Part shown: positions 35,233 through 44,502 of the stretch, piece after piece
Position numbering within the stretch: position 1 is the stretch's first letter
Layout: each line of letters begins with the position of its first letter
Assembly: GCF_007923265.1 (NCBI RefSeq)
Contig: NZ_VOJA01000003.1
Location: forward strand, 186,001-250,000
Reading direction: 5' to 3'
DNA: 64,000 nt
From: Francisella salimarina
GTDB lineage: Bacteria; Pseudomonadota; Gammaproteobacteria; Francisellales; Francisellaceae
Made by a program: the position numbers and the translations under genes
The notes under the pieces: generated by a model
Told to the model about the DNA's origin: nothing
What the model saw: only the letters and a program-made list of their open reading frames with translations
Database searches by the model: none

Positions 35233-38200
35233 ATGAAAACAAGTAAACTGCCAGTCTTAAATAATACAAATGCTTTAAATGCTTTGATTAGTGCTTTTGC
35301 TGAAGAGTTGATGAGTAAAGGGTTTGAAGGTGATATACATTCTGATTATGCTTCAAGAATATCATCATCAATGGATAACAGTGTATATCATGTTGTTCCT
35401 GAGCTTATTGTTTTTCCATATGGTAAGAATGATGTTAATAGAGTTTTTGCATTAGCGAGTAAGAAGGAGTATCAAGAAATTAAATTTGCTCCTCGTGGAG
35501 GGGGTACTGGTACTTCAGGGCACTCATTATGTGCTGGGGTCATTATAGATACTAGTCGATACATGAATAATATTCTAGAAGTAGATTTTGATAATGGATA
35601 TGTTAAAGTTGAGCCAGGTGTTGTGCTTGACCAGCTGAATGATACATTAGCTGATTCAGAATATTTCTTTGCACCAAATTTATCACCTAGTAATAGAGCA
35701 ACTTTAGGAGGTATGGTAAACACTGATGCGTGTGGTAAAGGTTCTAGAATTTATGGACGGACAAGTGCGCATGTCTTAGAGTTGGAGTGTACTTTAATAA
35801 ATGGGCAGAAGTTATCTACTAAAAAAATTAAATTAAGTGATCTTAATGAAGATAAATTAAATGACATTGAGAAAAATATATACTCAATAGTTGTTGAACA
35901 TATTATAGATAAGTACGAATTAATTGAGGAGAAATTTCCCAAGTTAAGTCGTTATTTAACAGGCTACAATCTTGCCAAAACCTATAACAAAGATGACAAT
36001 ACTGTCAATCTAAGCTATTTAATATCTGGTTCGGAAGGAACATTAGCTTTTGTTACGGAACTCAAACTTAAACTAACTAAAAAACCTAAATTTAAAGCAC
36101 TGTTTGCGATTTCATACAATAGTTTTGATGATGCGTTGAGAGCTGCTAGAGATTTATTGTCATCTAAGCCATCTGCTATAGAGACCATAGACAATAATAT
36201 AATTGAAATTGCAAAGGGCGATGAGATTTATCACAAGATAAAATATATGCTTGAAAAGAATAACTCTATTAATGTGGCAGCAGTAAATTTAGTTGAATTT
36301 ATTGCTGATAGTCAACATGAGTTAGATAATATGACCTCGCGTCTAGAAAGGCAATTACTAGAAAAACAATCAGTGTTTCATTTCACAGAAAGCCAAACTG
36401 ATATGGATAGTCTTTGGGAGTTGAGAAAAAAAGGTGTAGGCTTACTTGGTGCAATGAAAGGAGATCGTAAACCAATACCTTTCATTGAAGATACAACAGT
36501 AGCTCCTGAGAAATTAGCAGACTATATCAAAGAGTTAACAGTGTTGCTAGACTCTTATGGTGTAAGATATGGGATGTTTGGTCATGTTGATGTAGGGTGT
36601 TTGCATGTAAGACCAGCACTAGATATGTCCTCAGCTGAAGATTCTCAGAAGGTTAAACAAATTACTCAAAGGGTTAGTGAACTTGTTAGAAAGTATGGTG
36701 GGGTTTTATGTGGTGAGCATGGTCACGGCTATCGAAGTGAATATATAAAAGAGTACTTTGGTCAAGAGCTTTATGACTCATTAGGACATATCAAAAAAGT
36801 ATTTGACCCGCATAATCAACTTAATCCGGGTAAAATTACTGTTCCAACAGGTAGTAAGGATAAGCTTGTAAAAGTAGATGGGCCATTCAGGGGTTATTCA
36901 GATGAGCAAGTGCCTAAAGATATGCGCGAACAATTTTCTGGAGCATATAACTGTAATGGTAATTCGCAGTGTTTAAACTATAATTTAGACACTGTAATAT
37001 GTCCATCAGCCAAAGCTAGTAGAAACTGGTTATATTCACCAAAAGGAAGGTCAGCGGTATTACGTGAGTGGCTTAATCAGCTTTCAGCAGCAGGATACTC
37101 AACAAAGGATAAAGTCTATAATACGGGTTTCGATAAAATAGAAGATTATCCTGATGATTTCTCTCATCAAGTTTATGACTCTTTGGATAAATGCTTAGGG
37201 TGTAAAGCTTGTGTGTCAGGTTGTCCTATAAAAGTTGATATCCCTACAATGAAATCGAAATTCTTATACCATTATCATTCTAAGTATAAGAGACCTGGTC
37301 TAGATTATTTCGTTAAATATAGTGAGTCACTGTTGAGAATCAACTTATACATGCCAAAAATATATAATGATATTTTTAATACTCAGTTTGTTAGAGCTGG
37401 ATTGACTAATTTAGTTGGTTTTGCAGATACTCCAATCATCAGTTCGTTAAATTTAAGGTCAGAGCTCAAAAAAAGAGGCGCTCCAGAGTTTAATCTTGAA
37501 GAAATGAGAAGTTTGTCTACTGAACAGAAGAAAAGAGCTGTTTGTATCGTCCAAGATATATTTACATCACTGTATGATACTCATATAGTTCTGTCATTGT
37601 ATGATTTCTTGACAGCACTAGGCTTTAGAGTATATTTTGCTCCGTTTAGAGTTAATGGTAAGCCTTCTCATGTGAAGGGTTTTCTGAAGTATTTTAAAAA
37701 GCATGCTCTAAAAGCTACTAAACTATACAATCAAATAGCTGAAACTAAAGTCGAAATGATTGGGGTTGATCCTGCTATGACGCTGGTTTATAGAGATGAG
37801 TATAAACAAGCTTGTCGAGATAAAATAAGATTTAAAGTCAAACTGGTACAAGAATGGTTGATAACAAAACTTGATACCTTACCTACTATGCAAAAAATGT
37901 TAGATAAAGAGTTTAATCTTTTTAATCATTGTACAGAAAAGTCTTTATCTGTCGTGTCAGTAGAGCAGTGGCAAAAAATATTTAAGCATTTCGGTGTTGA
38001 GACAAAAGCAGTTAAAGTTGGATGTTGTGGCATGTCTGGTAGTTTTGGACATGAGACTAAACATATTGATGCCTCTAAACATATTTATAATTTGAGCTGG
38101 AAAGCTAAAATTAAAGAAAGTGGTATAAGATCTGTGATTGCCACAGGATTCTCCTGTAGGTGCCAAGTGAAACGTATGGAAGGACATACAATAAAACATC

Positions 38201-38262
38201 CTGTTGAGATATTGGAATTAAATAGAAAAAAACAGCATAAAGTGTTGACACATAAAATCTAG
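35233..38262 (+). CDS. ydiJ: FAD/4Fe-4S D-2-hydroxyacid dehydrogenase (YdiJ type)
   Basis: 1009 residues, like E. coli YdiJ. An FAD-binding PCMH domain (PRGGGTGTSGH near 90) and a linker are followed by an Fe-S region (CLGCKACVSGCP near 655) and a C-terminal CCG-type domain (VGCCGMSGSFGHE, FSCRCQVKR). YdiJ-type enzymes oxidise D-2-hydroxyglutarate or similar D-2-hydroxyacids and pass electrons on; the exact substrate here is inferred. Its 3' end carries the promoter of the tRNA-Lys genes. Confidence 0.88.
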   Translation: MKTSKLPVLNNTNALNALISAFAEELMSKGFEGDIHSDYASRISSSMDNSVYHVVPELIVFPYGKNDVNRVFALASKKEYQEIKFAPRGGGTGTSGHSLCAGVIIDTSRYMNNILEVDFDNGYVKVEPGVVLDQLNDTLADSEYFFAPNLSPSNRATLGGMVNTDACGKGSRIYGRTSAHVLELECTLINGQKLSTKKIKLSDLNEDKLNDIEKNIYSIVVEHIIDKYELIEEKFPKLSRYLTGYNLAKTYNKDDNTVNLSYLISGSEGTLAFVTELKLKLTKKPKFKALFAISYNSFDDALRAARDLLSSKPSAIETIDNNIIEIAKGDEIYHKIKYMLEKNNSINVAAVNLVEFIADSQHELDNMTSRLERQLLEKQSVFHFTESQTDMDSLWELRKKGVGLLGAMKGDRKPIPFIEDTTVAPEKLADYIKELTVLLDSYGVRYGMFGHVDVGCLHVRPALDMSSAEDSQKVKQITQRVSELVRKYGGVLCGEHGHGYRSEYIKEYFGQELYDSLGHIKKVFDPHNQLNPGKITVPTGSKDKLVKVDGPFRGYSDEQVPKDMREQFSGAYNCNGNSQCLNYNLDTVICPSAKASRNWLYSPKGRSAVLREWLNQLSAAGYSTKDKVYNTGFDKIEDYPDDFSHQVYDSLDKCLGCKACVSGCPIKVDIPTMKSKFLYHYHSKYKRPGLDYFVKYSESLLRINLYMPKIYNDIFNTQFVRAGLTNLVGFADTPIISSLNLRSELKKRGAPEFNLEEMRSLSTEQKKRAVCIVQDIFTSLYDTHIVLSLYDFLTALGFRVYFAPFRVNGKPSHVKGFLKYFKKHALKATKLYNQIAETKVEMIGVDPAMTLVYRDEYKQACRDKIRFKVKLVQEWLITKLDTLPTMQKMLDKEFNLFNHCTEKSLSVVSVEQWQKIFKHFGVETKAVKVGCCGMSGSFGHETKHIDASKHIYNLSWKAKIKESGIRSVIATGFSCRCQVKRMEGHTIKHPVEILELNRKKQHKVLTHKI

Positions 38263-38272
38263 TCAGTATAAT
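38245..38272 (+). promoter_or_regulatory. Consensus sigma-70 promoter of the tRNA-Lys genes
   Basis: TTGACA (38245-38250) and TATAAT (38267-38272) match the sigma-70 consensus perfectly with a 16-base spacer. The -35 box lies inside the last codons of the upstream dehydrogenase gene, whose stop is at 38260-38262. Transcription would begin near 38279, ten bases before the first tRNA. Confidence 0.9.
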
Positions 38273-38288
38273 AAACATCAAATCTTTA

Positions 38289-38364
38289 GGGTTGTTAGCT
38301 CAGTCGGTAGAGCAGTTGGCTTTTAACCAATTGGTCACAGGTTCGAATCCTGTACAACCCACCA
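38289..38364 (+). tRNA. tRNA-Lys (UUU)
   Basis: 76 bases with encoded CCA. The cloverleaf is complete: acceptor GGGTTGT pairs with ACAACCC, the D-arm GCTC...GAGC, anticodon arm GTTGG-CTTTTAA-CCAAT with TTT anticodon at 38322-38324, and T-arm ACAGG-TTCGAAT-CCTGT. First of two identical copies. Confidence 0.97.
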
Positions 38365-38402
38365 TTTATTTTACCTCTTACTTCAATTTTTTTTGTAGTT
38401 AT

Positions 38403-38478
38403 GGGTTGTTAGCTCAGTCGGTAGAGCAGTTGGCTTTTAACCAATTGGTCACAGGTTCGAATCCTGTACAACCCACCA
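38403..38478 (+). tRNA. tRNA-Lys (UUU), second identical copy
   Basis: It is identical over all 76 bases, including CCA, to the copy at 38289-38364, and lies 38 bases downstream with an unrelated T-rich spacer. Both genes are probably read from the single strong promoter at 38245-38272. Tandem duplication keeps supply high for the many Lys AAA codons of an AT-rich genome. Confidence 0.97.
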
Positions 38479-38519
38479 TTTACCTAAAGTATTTCATATA
38501 AAAAACTTAATAGGTAAAT
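38478..38519 (+). terminator. Inverted repeat after the tRNA-Lys pair
   Basis: ATTTACCTA (38478-38486) and TAGGTAAAT (38511-38519) are exact reverse complements, with AAGT/ACTT extending the stem inside a ~14-base loop. It directly follows the second CCA. It is AT-rich and lacks a clean T-run, so it may be a processing or weak termination structure. Confidence 0.45.
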
Positions 38520-38590
38520 AATTATTTATTAATATTATTATTTTGGAAGTTCCAATATAATATTAATACTTTAAAAGTTAGAAAATTACT

Positions 38591-40015
38591 ATGTCTAGTG
38601 TAAATTTAAAACACCCAAGAGCTTTACCTATTTGCTTTCTTACTGAAATGTGGGAAAGATTTGGTTATGCAATAATTGCAACAACAATGATTTTTATTTT
38701 GATCCAAAGGTTTGACTTAAATGATAGTAAAGCAAATATTATAGTTGGCTCATTTAGTGCAATGCTTTATATAACATCAGTATTAGCGGGGCAAGTCGCT
38801 GATAAGCTTATAGGGTATTATCGTAGTGTGCTTTTGGGAGGCGTCTTCTTAATAGCAGGCTATACATATCTTGTGTTTGCAAGTGACTTATTTACCTTTT
38901 GCATCGCCTTAGGGGCTGTCTGTAGTGGCACAGGTTTATTGAAAACGAATGTTGGTAGCTATTTAGGTCATAGTTATAAGCCTGAAGATACTCACCGTCA
39001 GAGCGGATTCACAATATTTTATGTCGGGATAAATATAGGAGGATTGCTTGGTTTCTCAACCGCAGGTTATATATATAATTCTATGGGAGATATAGCAATA
39101 TTTGTTTTAGCTGCGATAATGATTCTGATAGGAACTTTAACTTTTTATATAGGATTCAAAAAATTAAGTTTGGAATTGTACAGAGAAAGTGTCAGCGTTT
39201 TTCAATGGATTCTTGCTATAGCTATATCGATTGGTGGAGGGTTAGCAAGTGTAATTGTTATATATAACCCTAGTATTTCTAATTTGTTCTTAATTTTAAT
39301 TATCATATTTAGTTTATTTGTTATATTTAAGGGTGCTAAAGATCCAAAAGATTTGAAGAAGGCAGTATCCTACCTAATATTTTTGATAGTTGCTGTAGCA
39401 TTCTGGGCGTTATATAACCAAATATTTATGTCGTTAAATCTGTTTATAGATAGAGTTGTTGATCATAGAATTTTTGGAGTTAATATTCCAACTCAGTCAT
39501 TTCTGATATTTAATACTTCGACAGTATTAGGAGGAGGTGTTTTATTAGGACTTTTATGGAAAAAATACAATTTATTAGACACCTATAAGTATTTAATAGG
39601 GATGTTTATATTAATCTTTATGTATGTGACTGTCGCAGTAGGAATTCATCTATCTGGAGTAGATACACAAAGTCTAGTAAGTGGTTATTGGGTTGCTTTA
39701 TGCTATATCTGTCTTGGTTTTGCAGAGCTCTTTGTATCAGCAATAGGATTGTCTTTAGCAACTAGACTGGCTCCACGTGGACAGATAGGTGCTTATATGG
39801 GATTGTGGCTAGTAAATATTGGTATTGGTGGATTTGTAGCAGGTATTATTGCAAATTTTGCAGCCATATCTGATAACAATATAAATAATATTATTGAACT
39901 TAAACATGTATATTTACATGGTTTTAATATCTATATCAGTATTGCTGTGATTGCATTTGTTATAACCATGGTAGCAACCTTTTTTATCAAAAAACTACTT
40001 GGTGATGATGCTTAA
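38591..40015 (+). CDS. POT-family proton-dependent oligopeptide transporter
   Basis: 474 residues, about 14 membrane segments. The ExxER motif of proton coupling is seen as EMWERF near residue 19, and the FTIFYVGINIGGLLGF segment is the PTR2 signature. It imports di- and tripeptides with protons, which suits an amino-acid-requiring intracellular bacterium. It stands alone after the tRNA genes and converges on cdd with only one base between the stops. Confidence 0.9.
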   Translation: MSSVNLKHPRALPICFLTEMWERFGYAIIATTMIFILIQRFDLNDSKANIIVGSFSAMLYITSVLAGQVADKLIGYYRSVLLGGVFLIAGYTYLVFASDLFTFCIALGAVCSGTGLLKTNVGSYLGHSYKPEDTHRQSGFTIFYVGINIGGLLGFSTAGYIYNSMGDIAIFVLAAIMILIGTLTFYIGFKKLSLELYRESVSVFQWILAIAISIGGGLASVIVIYNPSISNLFLILIIIFSLFVIFKGAKDPKDLKKAVSYLIFLIVAVAFWALYNQIFMSLNLFIDRVVDHRIFGVNIPTQSFLIFNTSTVLGGGVLLGLLWKKYNLLDTYKYLIGMFILIFMYVTVAVGIHLSGVDTQSLVSGYWVALCYICLGFAELFVSAIGLSLATRLAPRGQIGAYMGLWLVNIGIGGFVAGIIANFAAISDNNINNIIELKHVYLHGFNIYISIAVIAFVITMVATFFIKKLLGDDA

Positions 40016-40016
40016 A

Positions 40017-40418
40017 CTATAAGGAAAACATATATGGAAGTAATTCTTTAATATTTGTTTGTTTTATATCCGTTTTTTTGATGTTAGATAATATAATTGG
40101 ACACTCAAGATCTAGAAGCTCAGACATAACTTGTCGGCAAGCTCCACATGGGGAAACTCCTTCCGGAGTGTCAGCAACTACTGCGAGTTTTTTGATATCT
40201 TCTTTACGATAGCCTTGTGCATAAGCATAAAATAATACGGTTCTTTCAGCACAGTTGCATAGGCCATAAGAAGCATTTTCTACATTAGCACCTTTTAAAA
40301 TAGAGCCATCTTTCATTAATAGTGCAGCACCAACATTAAACTTAGAATATGGAGTATAAGCATTCTCAGCTGCTTGTATAGCTGCATCAATTAGTTTGTT
40401 GTTAATATCATTGCTCAT
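40017..40418 (-). CDS. cdd: Cytidine deaminase
   Basis: 133 residues, the small homotetrameric type. Zinc ligands and catalytic Glu are in NCAERT and PCGACRQ, and SKFNVGAAL is the N-terminal signature. It converts cytidine/deoxycytidine to uridine/deoxyuridine. The udp gene, whose product acts next on uridine, lies 16 bases upstream on the same strand, so the pair forms a pyrimidine-nucleoside salvage operon. Confidence 0.95.
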   Translation of the reverse strand: MSNDINNKLIDAAIQAAENAYTPYSKFNVGAALLMKDGSILKGANVENASYGLCNCAERTVLFYAYAQGYRKEDIKKLAVVADTPEGVSPCGACRQVMSELLDLECPIILSNIKKTDIKQTNIKELLPYMFSL

Positions 40419-40434
40419 TAGTGTTTATTTTTCC

Positions 40435-41238
40435 TTAGTTTTCAAAATTATTCTCAATTGAGTGTTTTATGATTGATATTATGTTTTGCATACCTTCATC
40501 ATATCTGCTTTTATTGACTGATTCTGAAGTTGTTCTCTTTGCTAGAACTGTACATATACAGCTGGCTTGCAAGCCAAAAGTGGCACATACTGTAAGCAAA
40601 GCAGAAGACTCCATTTCTAGATTAAGAACGTTTAATTTTCTCCATTCATCTAGAGATTCTCTAAAATGTTTTCTTACATAACCGCTATAGCTATCTCTTC
40701 TTTCTTGGCCTGGGTAAAAGGTGTCAGAAGATCCTGTAATTCCACAGTGAATATTTATATCTAATGATTTTGCTGAGTTGTATAAAGAACTATTTAACTT
40801 AAAGTCAGCAACCGCAGGATACTCTATTGGTGCATAATGATATGAAGTTCCATCTAGACGAACAGAAGCAGTGGTTAATATTAAATCACCAAAATCAATA
40901 TTTTCTTGAATAGCACCACATGTTCCCACACGTATCAGTTTTTTGATTCCTATCATAGCTAGTTCTTCGATACATATTGCTGTTGAAGGACCACCCATAC
41001 CTGTTGATATGATGACAGTATTTCTGCCAGCTACTTTAGCCAAATACGATGTATATTCTCTATTAGTAGCAAGAAACTTAGCATTTTTATCTAGCATTTT
41101 TGCTAAAGGCCCTGACCTTTTAGGATCTCCAGGAAGAACTGCGATTTCTGCACTATTTATCATCTCTTCACTTAATCCTATGTGATAAAGCACTTCGTCT
41201 CTTGCTACGCGTTTATTAGCTATATTTATATTACTCAT
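40435..41238 (-). CDS. udp: Uridine phosphorylase
   Basis: 267 residues of the PNP/Udp family I. The phosphate-binding GDPKRSG motif near the N-terminus and ISTGMGGPSTAICIEEL are diagnostic, and the C-terminal region has the NLEMESSALLTV ribose-binding segment. It splits uridine to uracil and ribose-1-phosphate, with cdd next in the operon. The Udp/DeoD distinction rests on resemblance to Udp and on the cdd neighbour. Confidence 0.9.
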   Translation of the reverse strand: MSNINIANKRVARDEVLYHIGLSEEMINSAEIAVLPGDPKRSGPLAKMLDKNAKFLATNREYTSYLAKVAGRNTVIISTGMGGPSTAICIEELAMIGIKKLIRVGTCGAIQENIDFGDLILTTASVRLDGTSYHYAPIEYPAVADFKLNSSLYNSAKSLDINIHCGITGSSDTFYPGQERRDSYSGYVRKHFRESLDEWRKLNVLNLEMESSALLTVCATFGLQASCICTVLAKRTTSESVNKSRYDEGMQNIISIIKHSIENNFEN

Positions 41239-41350
41239 AACTTTAAATATTCAGATTTACTCATATAAACATTCTACTCTTAATAATTTTAAATAGAATA
41301 TGTTAAGCAATTTTTTTATAATACTGCAAAAAGTAAATTTATAAATTATT

Positions 41351-41959
41351 ATGAAGCAACAGTACGCGAATTTTGCAACCATTGAGAATTTTTTGTTATG
41401 TGAAACGCCTGATCAATGGATACAGAAAGCATTAGTAAATATAGAGCTTATGCTTGTCGACCATGCTCACTGTGAGATGAAAGCAGCATCTTCAGCTATG
41501 ACATATATTTATAGACACCCTGACAAATATGAACTGGTAACTAGAATGTCTAAGATCGCTAGAGAAGAATTGGTTCACTTTGAACAAGTGATGCGTATTA
41601 TGAAAAAGCGACATATTCAATACAAAGCCATATCAGCATCTAGATATGCTAGTCAATTAATCAAGGCCGCTAGGACAGATAAAGAAGGACGCTTTATTGA
41701 TGCTTTGATAATTGGGGCATATATAGAAGCTCGTTCTTGCGAAAGGTTTGCAAAAGTTGCTCCATACTTGGACTCTGAATTACAGAAGTTCTACAATGGG
41801 CTATTAGAGTCAGAAAAAAGACATTTTACGATATATCTGTATTTTGCAGAAAAATATTCTTCTACAGATATTGGCGAAGATATCAAAAGAATAGGTGAAA
41901 TAGAAAAGGATCTTATATTATCTTCAGATTCGGAGTTTAGATTTCATAGCGGTATCTAG
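41351..41959 (+). CDS. miaE: tRNA-(2-methylthio-N6-isopentenyl)adenosine hydroxylase
   Basis: 202 residues, ferritin-like diiron monooxygenase. Two ExxH iron-binding motifs are visible: HCEMKAAS with EELVHFEQ, and YIEARSCER with ESEKRHF. MiaE hydroxylates the isopentenyl group of the modified adenosine at tRNA position 37. Only some gamma-proteobacteria carry it. It is transcribed alone; the neighbouring genes read away or converge. Confidence 0.92.
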   Translation: MKQQYANFATIENFLLCETPDQWIQKALVNIELMLVDHAHCEMKAASSAMTYIYRHPDKYELVTRMSKIAREELVHFEQVMRIMKKRHIQYKAISASRYASQLIKAARTDKEGRFIDALIIGAYIEARSCERFAKVAPYLDSELQKFYNGLLESEKRHFTIYLYFAEKYSSTDIGEDIKRIGEIEKDLILSSDSEFRFHSGI

Positions 41960-41978
41960 GTATAGATTATTAACTTTA

Positions 41979-42629
41979 CTAGATTATCGGTAATTTCCAT
42001 TTATATATTATTGACATAATTCTTATTGTCAGACCAAAACCTATAATTATTGCAGCACTTATATATAGGTTTACATTTAGGTATATGAAAATAATGTTCA
42101 TTCCTCCTACAACAGCTGCTACTGAAGCGTATAGTTCTGCTGTAAAAGCAACTGGGATATCATTACAGATCATATCACGCATAATACCTCCAGCAACACC
42201 GTTAAGTATAGCTATAACAACACCAACTATAAAAACACTAAAGAACTGCATATTAAATACTTCAGTACAAATCTGGTGTGCAATGCTACTACCTATGTAA
42301 GCAAAAGCAATAAGACCAATTGAATCTAATATCAAAAATATTTTATAAAACTTATTAATGTATTTTTGTGTAAAGATAGCAATAATTGAGAAAAATAAAC
42401 ATATAACAATGTAATAAGGATGGAGGATAATCGTTACGGGAAGATTACCTAAGATTAGGTCTCTAACTACACCGCCACCTAAAGCAGTTGTTAAAGCGAT
42501 TGCTACAACTCCAAAAGCATCCATATTTCTTCGAGACGAAGATATAACACCTGTCATACTTTCAGCAATTATTCCTATAAGAAACATCACTGTAAAAATA
42601 TAAGGTCCTGATATTCCAACGTGATACAT
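41979..42629 (-). CDS. UPF0126/TRIC-like membrane protein (YicG/YadS family)
   Basis: 216 residues, two repeats of three membrane segments each, with the family motifs TALGGGVVRDLILGN and GVAGGIMRDMICNDIP that mark each half. Relatives are glycine transporters or TRIC cation channels; the substrate here is unknown. The gene is 20 bases downstream of the miaE 3' end in convergent orientation. Confidence 0.85.
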   Translation of the reverse strand: MYHVGISGPYIFTVMFLIGIIAESMTGVISSSRRNMDAFGVVAIALTTALGGGVVRDLILGNLPVTIILHPYYIVICLFFSIIAIFTQKYINKFYKIFLILDSIGLIAFAYIGSSIAHQICTEVFNMQFFSVFIVGVVIAILNGVAGGIMRDMICNDIPVAFTAELYASVAAVVGGMNIIFIYLNVNLYISAAIIIGFGLTIRIMSIIYKWKLPII

Positions 42630-42701
42630 GATTCATTTCCTGAAGCTAGAGTTGGCATATATTTTAGAGATTATTTTTAGAATTTAAATGGTTTTTTGTT
42701 A

Positions 42702-44225
42702 TTAGGTTGTATAACTTCTTTTTATTTCTTCTATGGACAGGTTTGAGCTAAGAGCATAAATATAAGTTACAAGAGAAAATATAAAAATTAGTAATAAAGT
42801 TAAGATTAAGGAAAAGTATTCTGGGTAGGTGTTATAGCAAAAAGATATAATAGTTATGCATATAATATGTAGAAAGAACCATAAACTCTTTAGAAAATGA
42901 AGCTTATGACTTTTTACTCGGGTTTTTTCTATTATGATAAATATAGTGCTACAAATAATCGCAAAGATAACAATATTAACAATGGTATTCCAGCCACTAA
43001 AGAAGATAATAATACTAGAGAAATAGAATGATAAGAAGCAAGTGACATCTGCAGCTTTTAGTTTGTATGCTCTATTTACATCTGGTATTGATTTTCTAAA
43101 GTTCATAGTGGCTAGTGGGCCAATTAGGTATGTAATAGCCATAAGTGCTGCGATAAATGTAGATACTTCTGCCCAGTTGTCAAATATAAAGAAAATAAAT
43201 AAAGAAATGATAAAGCTAATTAACATATAGGTTTTCATGCCTTTTCTATTTTTTGTGGCATCTTGCAGTAAGATATTTTCTGTTATTAGGACATTCAATG
43301 ACTCGACAGAAACTCGTAGATACATAACACCACATATAAATGGAAATGTTAGAGCTGAAAAATATAAGATAGTATTTAGGAGTCTTGAACCTATATTTGA
43401 AGCAACTACACCAAATGCTCCAAGCTCATTTGTTCCAACGTAGACATTATCAAAATTCTTAGCAGAGTAGAAGTAAGCAATTTGCACTAGAAGGAAAATT
43501 ATTAAAGATATTAAAATCACTAGAATTATTGATAATGGAATGGTGCTTTTGGGGTTATGGGCTTCGCCAGCTATTTCTATAATCGTTTTAAAACCAATAA
43601 ATGAGAATGCAATACCACCCATTGTGATAGCTGTGAAAATCTCTGACCATTTCCAAGTTAGTATATGTGGTGAGCTATCGCCGACATAGTGTGTAGCTTG
43701 CTCTGGAGTACTAAGGCAAAAAATCACTATAAATAAAGCCACAAATATTGGGATGATAATTTTTAGTATAGTGAAATAGCTATTTATACGAGATATCAAG
43801 CTTATTGATAAGAAGTTTAGTAAACAGGAAAGTGCCACAATAGTTATACCTGCTATCATGTGATGAATTTGATTTTTTAGCAGTGTTGGGAAATATACCG
43901 CTAAATATTGAATAATAGCATGGCTTTCTATGGGAACAAACATCATATAAGAAAGCCAAGTAAATACTGCAAATATAAACCCAGTCATAGGACCGTATAT
44001 AATAGTTGGAACTTTTGATGAAGCACCATTTGTTGAGAAAAGTGTACTAAACTCCATAAAGGATAGAGCAATTACAAAAGTGATTATTGCTGCAATAATC
44101 CAAGAAACTATAGATGCATAACCTGCTATTTTTGTACTATATTCGGCAGTAAATAGCCAGCTTGAACCTATTAAAGAAGTAATCCCTATACCGATTAAAC
44201 TAATCAAACTAATACTTTTTTGCAT
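42702..44225 (-). CDS. APC-superfamily amino-acid permease
   Basis: 507 residues, twelve or more membrane segments, with the typical N-terminal GIGITSLIGSSWLF unwound-helix motif and IEIAGEAHNPKSTIP loop of amino-acid/polyamine transporters. I start at the ATG 44225; a TTG 18 bases upstream would add six residues, and GAGG lies 12 bases before the ATG, so the start is not certain. It is divergent from the dehydrogenase/aminotransferase pair and may bring in their amino-acid substrate. Confidence 0.85.
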   Translation of the reverse strand: MQKSISLISLIGIGITSLIGSSWLFTAEYSTKIAGYASIVSWIIAAIITFVIALSFMEFSTLFSTNGASSKVPTIIYGPMTGFIFAVFTWLSYMMFVPIESHAIIQYLAVYFPTLLKNQIHHMIAGITIVALSCLLNFLSISLISRINSYFTILKIIIPIFVALFIVIFCLSTPEQATHYVGDSSPHILTWKWSEIFTAITMGGIAFSFIGFKTIIEIAGEAHNPKSTIPLSIILVILISLIIFLLVQIAYFYSAKNFDNVYVGTNELGAFGVVASNIGSRLLNTILYFSALTFPFICGVMYLRVSVESLNVLITENILLQDATKNRKGMKTYMLISFIISLFIFFIFDNWAEVSTFIAALMAITYLIGPLATMNFRKSIPDVNRAYKLKAADVTCFLSFYFSSIIIFFSGWNTIVNIVIFAIICSTIFIIIEKTRVKSHKLHFLKSLWFFLHIICITIISFCYNTYPEYFSLILTLLLIFIFSLVTYIYALSSNLSIEEIKRSYTT

Positions 44226-44502
44226 ATAAATATAAAACCTCAAATTTGTTATGCAGTTATCAAAATATCTAACATAATAAGTATTTATTTAAAGATTATG
44301 GTTTATTCGTAAGTTTAAAGATAATTAATTTTTTAAATACGGGCTATTAGAAAAATCAATTTGCTTTATGCCTACTCCTAAGTGATTATGAAATAAAACT
44401 GATTTATTATTTGCTTTCTTTTAAGTATCTAATGCAGATAAGTTTCAGTAACAAAACATTTTATTTAAACATTATAAGAAAAATTAAAACTAAGAGGAAA
44501 GT
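44226..44502. promoter_or_regulatory. Divergent intergenic region between permease and dehydrogenase genes
   Basis: 277 AT-rich bases that must hold promoters for the permease (minus) and the dehydrogenase-aminotransferase operon (plus). TATAAG near 44476 is a possible -10 for the plus-strand operon. I see no clear LysR-type palindrome, though the LysR gene at 47351-48346 is the natural candidate regulator. Confidence 0.35.

Noticed and set aside
38289-38478. Possible tRNA attachment site for an integrated element
   Set aside because: Both tRNA-Lys copies are complete and no integrase or island boundary lies next to them; they look like a simple tandem duplication.
38292-38501. Open frame spanning the two tRNA-Lys genes
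   Set aside because: It is the well-known artefact of reading a tRNA (QSVEQLAFNQLVTGSNPVQP-type peptide); it repeats only because the tRNA repeats.
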